Assembly: GCA_041398245.1 (NCBI GenBank)
Contig: JAWKVC010000014.1
Location: 1 to 64,000, forward strand
Length of the DNA: 64,000 nt
Direction: 5' to 3'
Source of the DNA: UBA7672 sp041398245
Lineage (GTDB): Bacteria > Pseudomonadota > Alphaproteobacteria > Caulobacterales > Hyphomonadaceae
Under the pieces are notes generated by a model that did not search any database, had not been told where the DNA came from, and saw nothing but the letters and a program-made list of their open reading frames with translations. Shown in pieces: positions 46,135-53,445 of this stretch (its first letter is position 1; each line of letters opens with the position of its first letter). The position numbers and the translations under genes were made by a program.

Positions 46135-47594
46135 CGGATCAGGGCGAGCTTCTCCGGGCCAACTTCTGTAAGCACCTGCGCAGCAACCGTGTTGCGGTGG
46201 TTTGACAGCGCTTCGCCCAGTGTCACTGGCCCATAATATTCGTTCGTCCTGTTCTGAACTTTCCAGGCGCCAATCATTGTCGGTTGATCGTTGCGGATGG
46301 TTCGGAAGGTCATCCCGCCTTCAAAGGCCTTGAGAAATCCAAGAGGCAGCGCGAGATCGCCCACTTTCCAGAGCGTTCGATCCGTTCTGATCAACTCTGA
46401 TCCTGCGATGATCTGCTGAGGGTCAGCACTGGCCAGCGATCGATTCAGTGTCGCCGCCGCGTGCACAGATCCATCGGCATTATCGATCGCAATGGCGAAG
46501 GCTTCGGCGAGGGTCTCGTCCTTGCCAAATGCGTCCTTCACGGCTGACACCAGCGCAGTCTGTAACGGCACATTGACGCTGAGCTTCAGCGGCGCAGAAG
46601 CGACCGCATTCTGAAGGTTCGATCCAAGGCCGCTTTCCGTCCACCAGAACGTCATTGCAGCCTGTGTCGCCGGATCACCATCGAATGAGGCCGTAGATGA
46701 AGCGAGCGCGCCTGCAGGTTGGCCCGTGCGATCAACAAGTTCGAGGGGAGGCGCGTCAGCCCCCACGACCGCCGCGACGGGGGGCTTCGGCGTCGAGGAT
46801 TGCTCCTTCGGCATCAGCCAGACTGTTGCGCCTCCAACTGCAGCGGCGACAACACCAAGTGCGGCGATCAAAGCTACCCCAGAGCGTCTTTGCGGCGCTT
46901 CAGGTCTTGTTGTGATCGAAGGCTCTACCTGCGCGACCGGATCCGGCGTCGTGTTCTGGGAAACGCGGACCACGTCCACGTTTGGCCCTTCGACAGTGGT
47001 CGCGATGGGCTGTAAAGCTGGGACAACGGGGTCAGGTGAAGGCCCGGGCATCTGCTCCGGCGTCAGACCTTCCTCGGCTTGCTTGGGCGACGGGTCGGAG
47101 CCGCGAAGCCAGGGGCGCGGTTTGTCGGCAGGCCTGGATCGCAACCCACGGATGAGCCGGTCGACGTCGGCATCGAATGTCAGCCGGCGGATCTCAACGC
47201 CATTGCGGCGAGCAAGGCCTCGCAGGTCCTCCGGCAGACTGTCTTCTGACGGGAAGGGCGTGCCATCCAGCAGCAGCGGCACGACGGGAATGTCCCGGCG
47301 CAGGGCCGAAGCGATCTCGATCCGTACGAAGTCCTTCGGATCGTAAAGTCTCGGCAGTCCGTTCGCCGGGTCCTTCAGTGTCAGCCATTCTGGTCCAATC
47401 AGCGCAAGCAGCACGTCGCACTTGCTGACCTGGTCGTCGAGGTGTTGCGTGAAGTCGACGCCAGCGGGGATGTGATCGACATCGATGAAAATGTTATGCT
47501 TGGCGTTTCGAACGCGCTTCTTCAGCGCCTCGTACAGCCGGTCGGCCTGATACTGGCTGTCCTGGCGCCGATAGCTGATGAATATCTTCTGCAA
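45999..47594 (-). CDS. TIR-TM-pseudo-transpeptidase receptor
   Basis: The 531-residue protein has three parts. Residues 1-150 are a TIR domain (KIFISYRRQDSQYQ, IFIDVDHIPAG, putative catalytic E93 in FVRIEIASAL). A Pro-rich linker leads to one membrane helix at 239-261 with RR before it, so the rest should be periplasmic. Residues 335-488 resemble a class A penicillin-binding transpeptidase: NVPLQTALVSAVKDAF, then GDLALPLGFLKAFEGG where GSTFKPF is expected, and YYGPVTLGEALSNHRNTVAAQV where SxN is expected. The Ser and Lys of SxxK are D413 and L416, and the Ser of SxN is His, so it cannot act as an enzyme. The KTG part is missing. Start chosen at TTG 47594; an upstream start at 47723 is possible. 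Confidence 0.8.
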   Translation of the reverse strand: MQKIFISYRRQDSQYQADRLYEALKKRVRNAKHNIFIDVDHIPAGVDFTQHLDDQVSKCDVLLALIGPEWLTLKDPANGLPRLYDPKDFVRIEIASALRRDIPVVPLLLDGTPFPSEDSLPEDLRGLARRNGVEIRRLTFDADVDRLIRGLRSRPADKPRPWLRGSDPSPKQAEEGLTPEQMPGPSPDPVVPALQPIATTVEGPNVDVVRVSQNTTPDPVAQVEPSITTRPEAPQRRSGVALIAALGVVAAAVGGATVWLMPKEQSSTPKPPVAAVVGADAPPLELVDRTGQPAGALASSTASFDGDPATQAAMTFWWTESGLGSNLQNAVASAPLKLSVNVPLQTALVSAVKDAFGKDETLAEAFAIAIDNADGSVHAAATLNRSLASADPQQIIAGSELIRTDRTLWKVGDLALPLGFLKAFEGGMTFRTIRNDQPTMIGAWKVQNRTNEYYGPVTLGEALSNHRNTVAAQVLTEVGPEKLALIRCSPDALSRLLHRKVRSTHCSTNVGSTVRRSRRHTPQSRTPGPLP

Positions 47595-48017
47595 TCCCCG
47601 TCCCCGTCGTTCGCGGTCCAGGCTAATGGTTTGAAACCGCACGAGCAACGCAGCCAGACGCACGCCGGCCGAATTGGCGCGACCTTCGGGAGCTCCTCGG
47701 AACCGCTCACTCGTCCGGGACATAGACCAGGACGGCCGCGTCCGCCTGCCCCGCGTTTCCAGGCCGCTCCTCAGACGCCGGGCTCAAGCGAACTGGATGC
47801 CTCAAAATACCTTGCTGAGTGCTGTAAATTCTTGGGACTTGGGGTTGTCTTTACGGCGCCTCTACGCCCGCGACCCTGCACGCCAAGTCGAACCCTGCAC
47901 GTAGCAGGGTAACAAAATTCGTCGGGGACTGCTCAACCCGCGCGAGCCTGCACGCCACACTTGTCTCCTCGCCGTCCTTGCGTCAAAAAATCACGGCGAT
48001 CTGGAAGGGGGGGTGTC
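47595..48017. promoter_or_regulatory. divergent control region between TIR receptor and exported-protein operon
   Basis: This 423-bp stretch separates two divergent units and must hold both promoters. It contains three direct CCTGCACG copies at 47875-47882, 47894-47901 and 47947-47954. The middle copy is part of the palindrome listed separately. I see no gene, although the TIR frame stays open to 47723. Confidence 0.45.
47892..47910. promoter_or_regulatory. palindrome upstream of exported-protein operon
   Basis: ACCCTGC and GCAGGGT flank ACGTA, a perfect 7-bp inverted repeat. It is 108 bp before the ATG at 48018. It could be an operator or, less likely, a short terminator hairpin. No T-run follows. 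Confidence 0.45.
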
Positions 48018-49136
48018 ATGCGATTTGGAACGGGTGTGGTGGTTGGCCTGGTGGCGCTGACGATTGGGACCGCTGGGGGCGCCGCAGTCTTCGCTCAGCA
48101 ACAAACGAGTGGCGCGGCAGTCAGCAAGGACGACATCGGACGGCTAAGAAGTGGCTCGACAACGAGCGCGCCAAAACCTGTCGGCGGTGACGACATCTCC
48201 CGCCTGCGCGGCGCCTCGTCCAGCGCTCCAGCTACGTTTAATGCGAATGATCTTGACGGCCAGATTCAGGCGGCCAACGCCCGGGCGGAAGTGGATCGCG
48301 AGCAACAGCGTATCCTTGCCGATTTCGAGCGGCGCCGGAGCGATGAGCAGCGCGCGATACAGGCGGCCATCAGGGCAGAGGAAGACCGCCGCAACGCGTT
48401 TGCAGCCCAGGTCGATAATCTGCTCTATGCTTGTTCATCTGCCCGCAGTGATTGCGTCAGCACTTGCCGCGACAACGAGCTTGCGAGCTACGGTGGACAG
48501 ATTCTGGGTGCGCTTACCGGCACGAACCCATCGACAACCATATCTAGGACTGCGCCCGCCTGCATCCAGCAATGTGATCGTGAACTCTCTCGCTGTGAGA
48601 ACAACGCGCGCTCGGGCCGCGACTATGATCAGGCCTTCACCGGAGGCTCAGCGCTGGGGAGTGCGTTTGGGGGCGCTCTCGGAGCCGCTGACTCTGGCGG
48701 CGGCGGGGCGTCTGGCGGTTCGTCATCTGGGGGAGGTGGCGGCTATGGCCCTGCTGGTCCTTCGATATCGACGCCTGCTTGTCTGGCGGCGCAGCAGCGC
48801 GCCGAAGCGACGATGCGCGGCTTGGGCAAAGGCAGCGGCATCTGTCAGGCGTCGCGTGACTCCGTGACGCTTTATTCCGCCAACCTGCAATATCTGGAGG
48901 CTTGCCCTGCCGCTGATCCGGGCGGTGCGCAACGGGCCGACATGCGCGCCAAGATCCGGCAATCGCAAGCAGCCGCTGACGCATCGTGCACGAGCAACAA
49001 TGGCCCGGTCTATGTCCAGCCGCCACCGGGAAGCATCGTGCCTGGCAGCAGCTATCCGCCTGGCGGAACGAGTGGCGGCGCAAGCAGGGGAACAACCTGC
49101 GTTGCGCCGAACGGCGGCACCTGCAAGGTTCAATGA
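48018..49136 (+). CDS. exported Gly-rich protein with mirrored Cys motifs
   Basis: I do not recognise this 372-residue exported protein. The signal peptide ends near AAVFAQQ. Two short repeats follow (KDDIGRLRSGS and GDDISRLRGAS), then a charged coiled coil. A pair of mirrored Cys motifs, C-x6-C-x3-C and C-x3-C-x6-C, lies in helices near residues 140-195 and could form a disulfide-stapled hairpin. A Gly/Ser-rich linker and a Cys-containing C-terminal region follow. The ATG has AAGGGGGGG upstream. It is 1 bp before the first FGE-fold gene and surely in one operon with it. Confidence 0.72.
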   Translation: MRFGTGVVVGLVALTIGTAGGAAVFAQQQTSGAAVSKDDIGRLRSGSTTSAPKPVGGDDISRLRGASSSAPATFNANDLDGQIQAANARAEVDREQQRILADFERRRSDEQRAIQAAIRAEEDRRNAFAAQVDNLLYACSSARSDCVSTCRDNELASYGGQILGALTGTNPSTTISRTAPACIQQCDRELSRCENNARSGRDYDQAFTGGSALGSAFGGALGAADSGGGGASGGSSSGGGGGYGPAGPSISTPACLAAQQRAEATMRGLGKGSGICQASRDSVTLYSANLQYLEACPAADPGGAQRADMRAKIRQSQAAADASCTSNNGPVYVQPPPGSIVPGSSYPPGGTSGGASRGTTCVAPNGGTCKVQ

Positions 49137-49137
49137 C

Positions 49138-50376
49138 ATGTCGTCAGGGTGGTTGAAGGCGACGCTGGGTGCGGCTGTTGCTGTTGCGCTGTCGGCGTCT
49201 GCGCTGGCGCAGGATAATCTTCCGCCGGAGGCGCAGAAGCGCCTGATGGAGCGGGACATCGCCGACGTTCTGGAGGCGAAGGATTATGCAGGCGCGCTCC
49301 GCCTGCTGGGCCAGTACCGGGCGAAGTTCGAGGAAGCGCCGTTCATGATCCTGCTGGAGGCGCGGGCTGCGCTGAATGTGGGGCGGCTGATGCTGGCGAA
49401 GCGTTCGGCGGAGGAGTTTCTGGCGGCGGCGAAGGCGGACGATCCGGACTATGATGCGGGCGTTGATCTTTATGCATCCATCGACAAGCAGCTGGAGGCG
49501 GCGCGCAAGCGTCGGGTGACACAGGCTGCATCGGTGTCGCCGATGAACGGCGACCTGGTGGCGAAGGCGGTGGCGGCGCGGCTGGCGTGGACGCAGCCGG
49601 CCAAGGGCGATGAGTTGATCCCGTTCACGTTCCGGGAGAAGCTCGGCGGGGGCGGCGAAGGCCCGGTGATGGTTGTTGTGCCGGGCGGCGCATTCACCAT
49701 GGGATCGCCCGACAAGGAAGCCGGAAGATACGAGGATGAAGGCCCGCAGCGGCGGGTGACGGTTCCGGCCTTCGCTGCCGGCAAGTATGAAGTGACATGG
49801 GACGAGTACGAGCAGTGTGTCGCCGATGATGCCTGTGCGCCTGCGCGCGATGATGGCTGGGGCAAGGCCGACCGGCCCGTGACCGATGTCAGCTGGCATG
49901 ATGCGCGGGCCTATGTGGACTGGCTATCCTCGCGGACTGGCGCGACCTATCGCCTGCTGTCGGAAGCGGAGTGGGAATACGCGGCGCGGGCGGGGACGAT
50001 CACGCCGTTCAGCTTCGGCGCAACCATCTCGACGGCCCAGGCGAACTACAATGGCGATTACACCTACGGCTCGGGCAAGAAAGGCCTCTATCGCGAGCAG
50101 ACAACGCCGGTGGGCTCGTTCCCGGCGAACGCGTTTGGTCTGCACGACATGCACGGGAATGTGGCTGAGTGGGTAGAGGATTGCTACGAGGAGAATTACT
50201 CATCTGGCCAGCCGTCGGACGGTCGCGCGCTCATAAATGGCTCTTGCTCCAGTCGCGTCCTCCGCAGCGGTTCCTGGAAGAGCGGTCCGCGGGGCCTCCG
50301 CTCGGCGTACCGGGACGCATACATACCAACGAATCGATTCAGCATTTTCGGCTTCCGTGTCGCCAGGACGCTCTGA
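49138..50376 (+). CDS. exported FGE/SUMF1-fold protein, copy 1
   Basis: The 412-residue protein has a signal peptide (GAAVAVALSASALAQ), a helical region of about 110 residues with repeat-like helices, then a formylglycine-generating-enzyme fold from residue 175. FGE landmarks are MVVVPGGAFTMGSPD, YEVTWDEYEQCV, YRLLSEAEWEYAARAG, FGLHDMHGNVAEWVED and the end FGFRVARTL. The Cys pair that FGE needs for catalysis near GGSW is absent (GSWKSGPRGLRSA), so it is more likely a binding module. A tandem copy follows, differing mainly in the last 45 residues. Confidence 0.88.
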   Translation: MSSGWLKATLGAAVAVALSASALAQDNLPPEAQKRLMERDIADVLEAKDYAGALRLLGQYRAKFEEAPFMILLEARAALNVGRLMLAKRSAEEFLAAAKADDPDYDAGVDLYASIDKQLEAARKRRVTQAASVSPMNGDLVAKAVAARLAWTQPAKGDELIPFTFREKLGGGGEGPVMVVVPGGAFTMGSPDKEAGRYEDEGPQRRVTVPAFAAGKYEVTWDEYEQCVADDACAPARDDGWGKADRPVTDVSWHDARAYVDWLSSRTGATYRLLSEAEWEYAARAGTITPFSFGATISTAQANYNGDYTYGSGKKGLYREQTTPVGSFPANAFGLHDMHGNVAEWVEDCYEENYSSGQPSDGRALINGSCSSRVLRSGSWKSGPRGLRSAYRDAYIPTNRFSIFGFRVARTL

Positions 50377-50433
50377 GCTTTGTGACCTGTGAGGTGTTGG
50401 CTTGCGAGGCGTGTTGAGGGGGGGATCACAGAC

Positions 50434-51672
50434 ATGTCGTCAGGATGGTTGAAGGCGGCGCTGGGTGCGGCTGTTGCTGTTGCGCTGTCGGCGTCTGCGG
50501 TGGCGCAGGATAATCTTCCGCCGGAGGCGCAGAAGCGTCTGATGGAGCGGGACATCGCCGACGTTCTGGAGGCGAAGGATTATGCAGGCGCGCTCCGCCT
50601 GCTGGGCCAGTACCGGGCGAAGTTCGAGGAAGCGCCGTTCATGATCCTGCTGGAGGCGCGGGCTGCGCTGAATGTGGGGCAGCTGATGCTGGCGAAGCGT
50701 TCGGCGGAGGAGTTTCTGGCGGCGGCGAAGGCGGACGATCCGGACTATGATGCGGGCGTTGATCTTTATGCATCCATCGACAAGCAGCTGGAGGCGGCGC
50801 GCAAGCGTCGGGTGACGCAGGCTGCATCGGTGTCGCCGATGAACGGCGATGTTGTGGCGAAGGCGGTGGCGGCGCGGCTGGCGTGGACTCAGCCGGCCAA
50901 GGGCGATGAGTTGATCCCGTTCACGTTCCGGGAGAAGCTCGGCGGGGGCGGCGAGGGCCCGGTGATGGTTGTTGTGCCGGGCGGTGCGTTCACCATGGGA
51001 TCGCCGGACAAGGAAGTCGGGAGAGAAAAGCGTGAGGGCCCGCAGCGGCGTGTGACGGTTCCGGCCTTCGCTGCCGGCAAGTACGAAGTGACATGGGCGG
51101 AGTACGAGCAGTGTGTCGCCGATGATGCCTGTGCGCCTGCGCGCGACGATAGCTGGGGCAAGGGCGACCGGCCCGTAACGAGCGTGAATTGGCATGACGC
51201 CAAGGCCTATGTGGACTGGCTGTCGTCCCGGACCGGGGCGACCTACCGCCTTTTGTCAGAAGCGGAGTGGGAGTATGCGGCGCGGGCGGGGACGACCACG
51301 CCGTTCAGCTTCGGTGCAACCATCTCGACGGCCCAGGCGAACTACAATGGCGATTACACCTACGGGTCAGGCAAGAAGGGTGTTAATCGCGAGCAGACAA
51401 CGCCAGTCGGCTCGTTCCCGGCGAACGCTTTCGGTCTGCACGACATGCATGGAAATGTCGCGGAATTGGTCGAGGACTGTTATGCCGACAGCTACTCCGC
51501 AGGTCAGCCGTCTGACGGAAAGGCGTTCTCAAGAGGCTCTTGCTCATACCGGGTGGGCCGGGGCGCCTCATGGCAGGATTATCCATTCCTCATCCGCTCT
51601 GCGAGCCGATACAGGATCACTCCAACGCACCGGAGCAGGGTTTGGGGCTTTCGTGTCGCCAGGACGCTTTAG
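50434..51672 (+). CDS. exported FGE/SUMF1-fold protein, copy 2
   Basis: A tandem duplicate of the gene at 49138-50376, also 412 residues with the same signal peptide, helical region and FGE fold. The first 195 residues differ at four positions by my reading. The last 45 differ at 20 positions, while the framework RV-R--SW---P---RSA-R----PT-R----GFRVARTL is kept. The catalytic Cys pair is also missing. The ATG at 50434 has GAGGGGGG about nine bases upstream. It is the last gene before the right end of the island. Confidence 0.88.
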   Translation: MSSGWLKAALGAAVAVALSASAVAQDNLPPEAQKRLMERDIADVLEAKDYAGALRLLGQYRAKFEEAPFMILLEARAALNVGQLMLAKRSAEEFLAAAKADDPDYDAGVDLYASIDKQLEAARKRRVTQAASVSPMNGDVVAKAVAARLAWTQPAKGDELIPFTFREKLGGGGEGPVMVVVPGGAFTMGSPDKEVGREKREGPQRRVTVPAFAAGKYEVTWAEYEQCVADDACAPARDDSWGKGDRPVTSVNWHDAKAYVDWLSSRTGATYRLLSEAEWEYAARAGTTTPFSFGATISTAQANYNGDYTYGSGKKGVNREQTTPVGSFPANAFGLHDMHGNVAELVEDCYADSYSAGQPSDGKAFSRGSCSYRVGRGASWQDYPFLIRSASRYRITPTHRSRVWGFRVARTL

Positions 51673-51820
51673 AGCTGTGACGCGTGAGTTGTTGGATGGA
51701 GCGCCGCGGTGTTGAGCGGAGCGCTGATCTTGCGCGGGGCGGCCACGCAATAGGAGCCGGATCACTGGCCGGGCGACCACACGTAAAGGCTGCCGCAGTC
51801 GGGCCCTACCGCTTATCCCT

Positions 51821-51842
51821 TGGCACAAATGTGGCACAAATT
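51821..51842. repeat. putative integrase arm-type site, right
   Basis: Two tandem TGGCACAAAT units, matching 17839-17860 at 21 of 22 positions in the same orientation. It lies 64 bp inside the right attachment site. The binding role is inference. Confidence 0.55.
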
Positions 51843-51906
51843 CCGGACTCGCGAGCGCTTCCAGCATCGACTGCGCTAGGATCGCTATTGAATTTACTTG
51901 TGAATC

Positions 51907-51952
51907 TGGCGCGCCCGAAAGGATTCGAACCTCTGACCCCCAGATTCGTAGT
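51907..51952. repeat. right attachment site inside tRNA-Arg
   Basis: The 46 bp are the CCA end through the anticodon loop of the intact tRNA, identical to 17664-17709. Confidence 0.93.
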
Positions 51953-51983
51953 CTGGTGCTCTATCCAGCTGAGCTACGGGCGC
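51907..51983 (-). tRNA. tRNA-Arg (anticodon ACG)
   Basis: The 77-nt minus-strand gene folds as a normal cloverleaf: acceptor stem GCGCCCG with CGGGCGC, D-arm GCTC/GAGC, anticodon stem CCAGA/TCTGG with loop CTACGAA, T-loop TTCGAAT and an encoded CCA end. The anticodon ACG reads CGN codons after deamination to inosine. It is the integration site of the island; its 3' half is supplied by the element. Confidence 0.96.
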
Positions 51984-52126
51984 GGCCTGTCGATGAGGGG
52001 CGGGTTGTATATGCGCGCCCGCCGCGGCGCAAGGGTCGTTTCGGCCAGCCAGCCCGCTGGGCGCTGGCCTCCTAAATTCCATCAAATCCAGCGGCTTGGC
52101 GCTCTCCGGGCCCGCCCGGCCAACCT

Positions 52127-53176
52127 CTATTCGCCGTCCGAGACGTCGACGCCGGCGAAGATCGGCTTTTCGATCGGGTGGGGACGTCCTTCACGTTCCA
52201 GCTGGCGCGCGCCGGCCAGAATGCCGGGCAGGGCGTGGTTGCCTTCGTGGCAGGCGTACTCGTAGAGCGGCTCGGTCGAGACGCGCAGCGCCATCTCCCC
52301 GCCCCACGGCCCGGTATAGAGGACAGGATCTTCGACGGTGAACTCGTAGAAGATCTCATCGTCCGACCAGCGTGTGTAGCGCTCGGTCACCTTGCCGGCG
52401 GGCGAGATGTAGGACCGCTGCTTCGGATGGGAGTTGATCGTCTCGACGACGAGCGTGTCGCCTTCATACCAGCCGATCGAGTCCCCGCCCCAGCGCGGGA
52501 TCTCGCTCGGTCCATGCTTGCCGCCGATGGGGATGACGCGGACATCGTGGACCATCTCGGTGAGGATCATCACGGCGCCGGGTGACTGCACGATCTGATA
52601 GGTGTTGTTGTACATGCCATTGTTCATCACCGGGCCGGCGCCGCCCGTGAAGCTCATGATGCAACGCTCGGCGAGCGGGCGGATTTCGAAATCGTCGAAG
52701 CCGCTCGATCGCGTGTTGGCGCGGATGCCGGCTTCGGCATAGGGGATGCGGCCATCGGCGGGCGAGGTGATCCAGGACGACCGATACTCGCCCTTCACCT
52801 GCGCGTAGCTCTGGCCCGGATCCATCCAGAAACGGTTGTAGGCGCGCGAGGCGTTGCCGTCCGACAGGAGCTGGGCGGAAGATGCAGCATCGACCTTCGA
52901 CGCACCCGACTCCTCTCTTGCAGCGGCCGAATAGACATTGCGGCGCGCCAGCCGAAGCGCTTCGTCTTCCGTCAGCACCAGCTTTTCTGCGCCAGCGGGC
53001 CGCTGCATGGTGGTCAGTGAGGTGTTGGTCCAGAAGCCGCCGAGATCGGGAACACCCCAGGTCGTGCGCGGCGTTTCATAGCCAGGCTTGGTCTGCGCCT
53101 GCGCAGTCAGGCCGGTCGACGCAAAGGATGCTGCGGCGCACATCAGCGTCGTGAGCGCTACATTGCGTACACGCAT
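52127..53176 (-). CDS. conserved exported protein of unknown function
   Basis: The 349-residue protein has a signal peptide ending in TAQAQ and belongs to an uncharacterised family common in Sphingomonadales, Hyphomonadaceae and some acidobacteria. Typical segments are WGVPDLGGFWTN, ERCIMSFTGGAGPVMNN, IGWYEGDTLVVET and YEYACHEGNHALPGILAGAR. The fold looks beta-rich. No enzyme motif is evident. It is divergent from the EF-G paralog with 269 bp between start codons. Confidence 0.8.
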   Translation of the reverse strand: MRVRNVALTTLMCAAASFASTGLTAQAQTKPGYETPRTTWGVPDLGGFWTNTSLTTMQRPAGAEKLVLTEDEALRLARRNVYSAAAREESGASKVDAASSAQLLSDGNASRAYNRFWMDPGQSYAQVKGEYRSSWITSPADGRIPYAEAGIRANTRSSGFDDFEIRPLAERCIMSFTGGAGPVMNNGMYNNTYQIVQSPGAVMILTEMVHDVRVIPIGGKHGPSEIPRWGGDSIGWYEGDTLVVETINSHPKQRSYISPAGKVTERYTRWSDDEIFYEFTVEDPVLYTGPWGGEMALRVSTEPLYEYACHEGNHALPGILAGARQLEREGRPHPIEKPIFAGVDVSDGE

Positions 53177-53445
53177 GGCTCGACCTCCTCCTGCGATCTC
53201 TGCGGATCATCTGTAATGATGCTTCCAGAGCCATGCCGGGGAATCAACGGCGATGGCGTGGGGCGCCGCTGGGGGAAGCGTCACTTTTTCGGCATGGGAA
53301 CCGCGGCCGCGTATTGATCCGCGCGCAGGTGGGGCGCACGATAATCGAGCCCGGGCCGTGGGTACGGCCCTTATCAGGCGTGACTCTTCCGCGTCCACCA
53401 AGGACCGGCCCGCGGCCCTTCACCCCATGCGTGAAGGAGACAGAC

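Larger units (their letters stand above)
17664..51952. mobile_element. 34-kb genomic island integrated in tRNA-Arg(ACG)
   Basis: A perfect 46-bp direct repeat lies at 17664-17709 and 51907-51952, which is the 3' half of tRNA-Arg. The right copy belongs to the intact tRNA; the left copy is a remnant next to an integrase gene. One repeat unit plus the DNA between gives 34,243 bp. The content fits a satellite-like integrative element: P4-type integrase, AlpA-like HTH, primase and helicase, with restriction and TIR cargo. I see no conjugation, capsid or relaxase genes. Joining 17663 to 51907 should recreate the empty site. Confidence 0.92.

Noticed and set aside
49138..51672. A complete diversity-generating retroelement
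   Set aside because: The target-like variable region is suggestive, but no reverse transcriptase or template repeat is visible in the window, and several synonymous third-base differences are not of the adenine-specific kind.
17664..51952. An integrative conjugative element or full prophage
   Set aside because: No relaxase, type IV secretion, portal, capsid, terminase or tail genes were found; only integrase, HTH, primase and helicase are present.
51684..52265. Plus-strand open frame across the tRNA-Arg gene
   Set aside because: It runs through the tRNA and the attachment site and has no natural protein composition.
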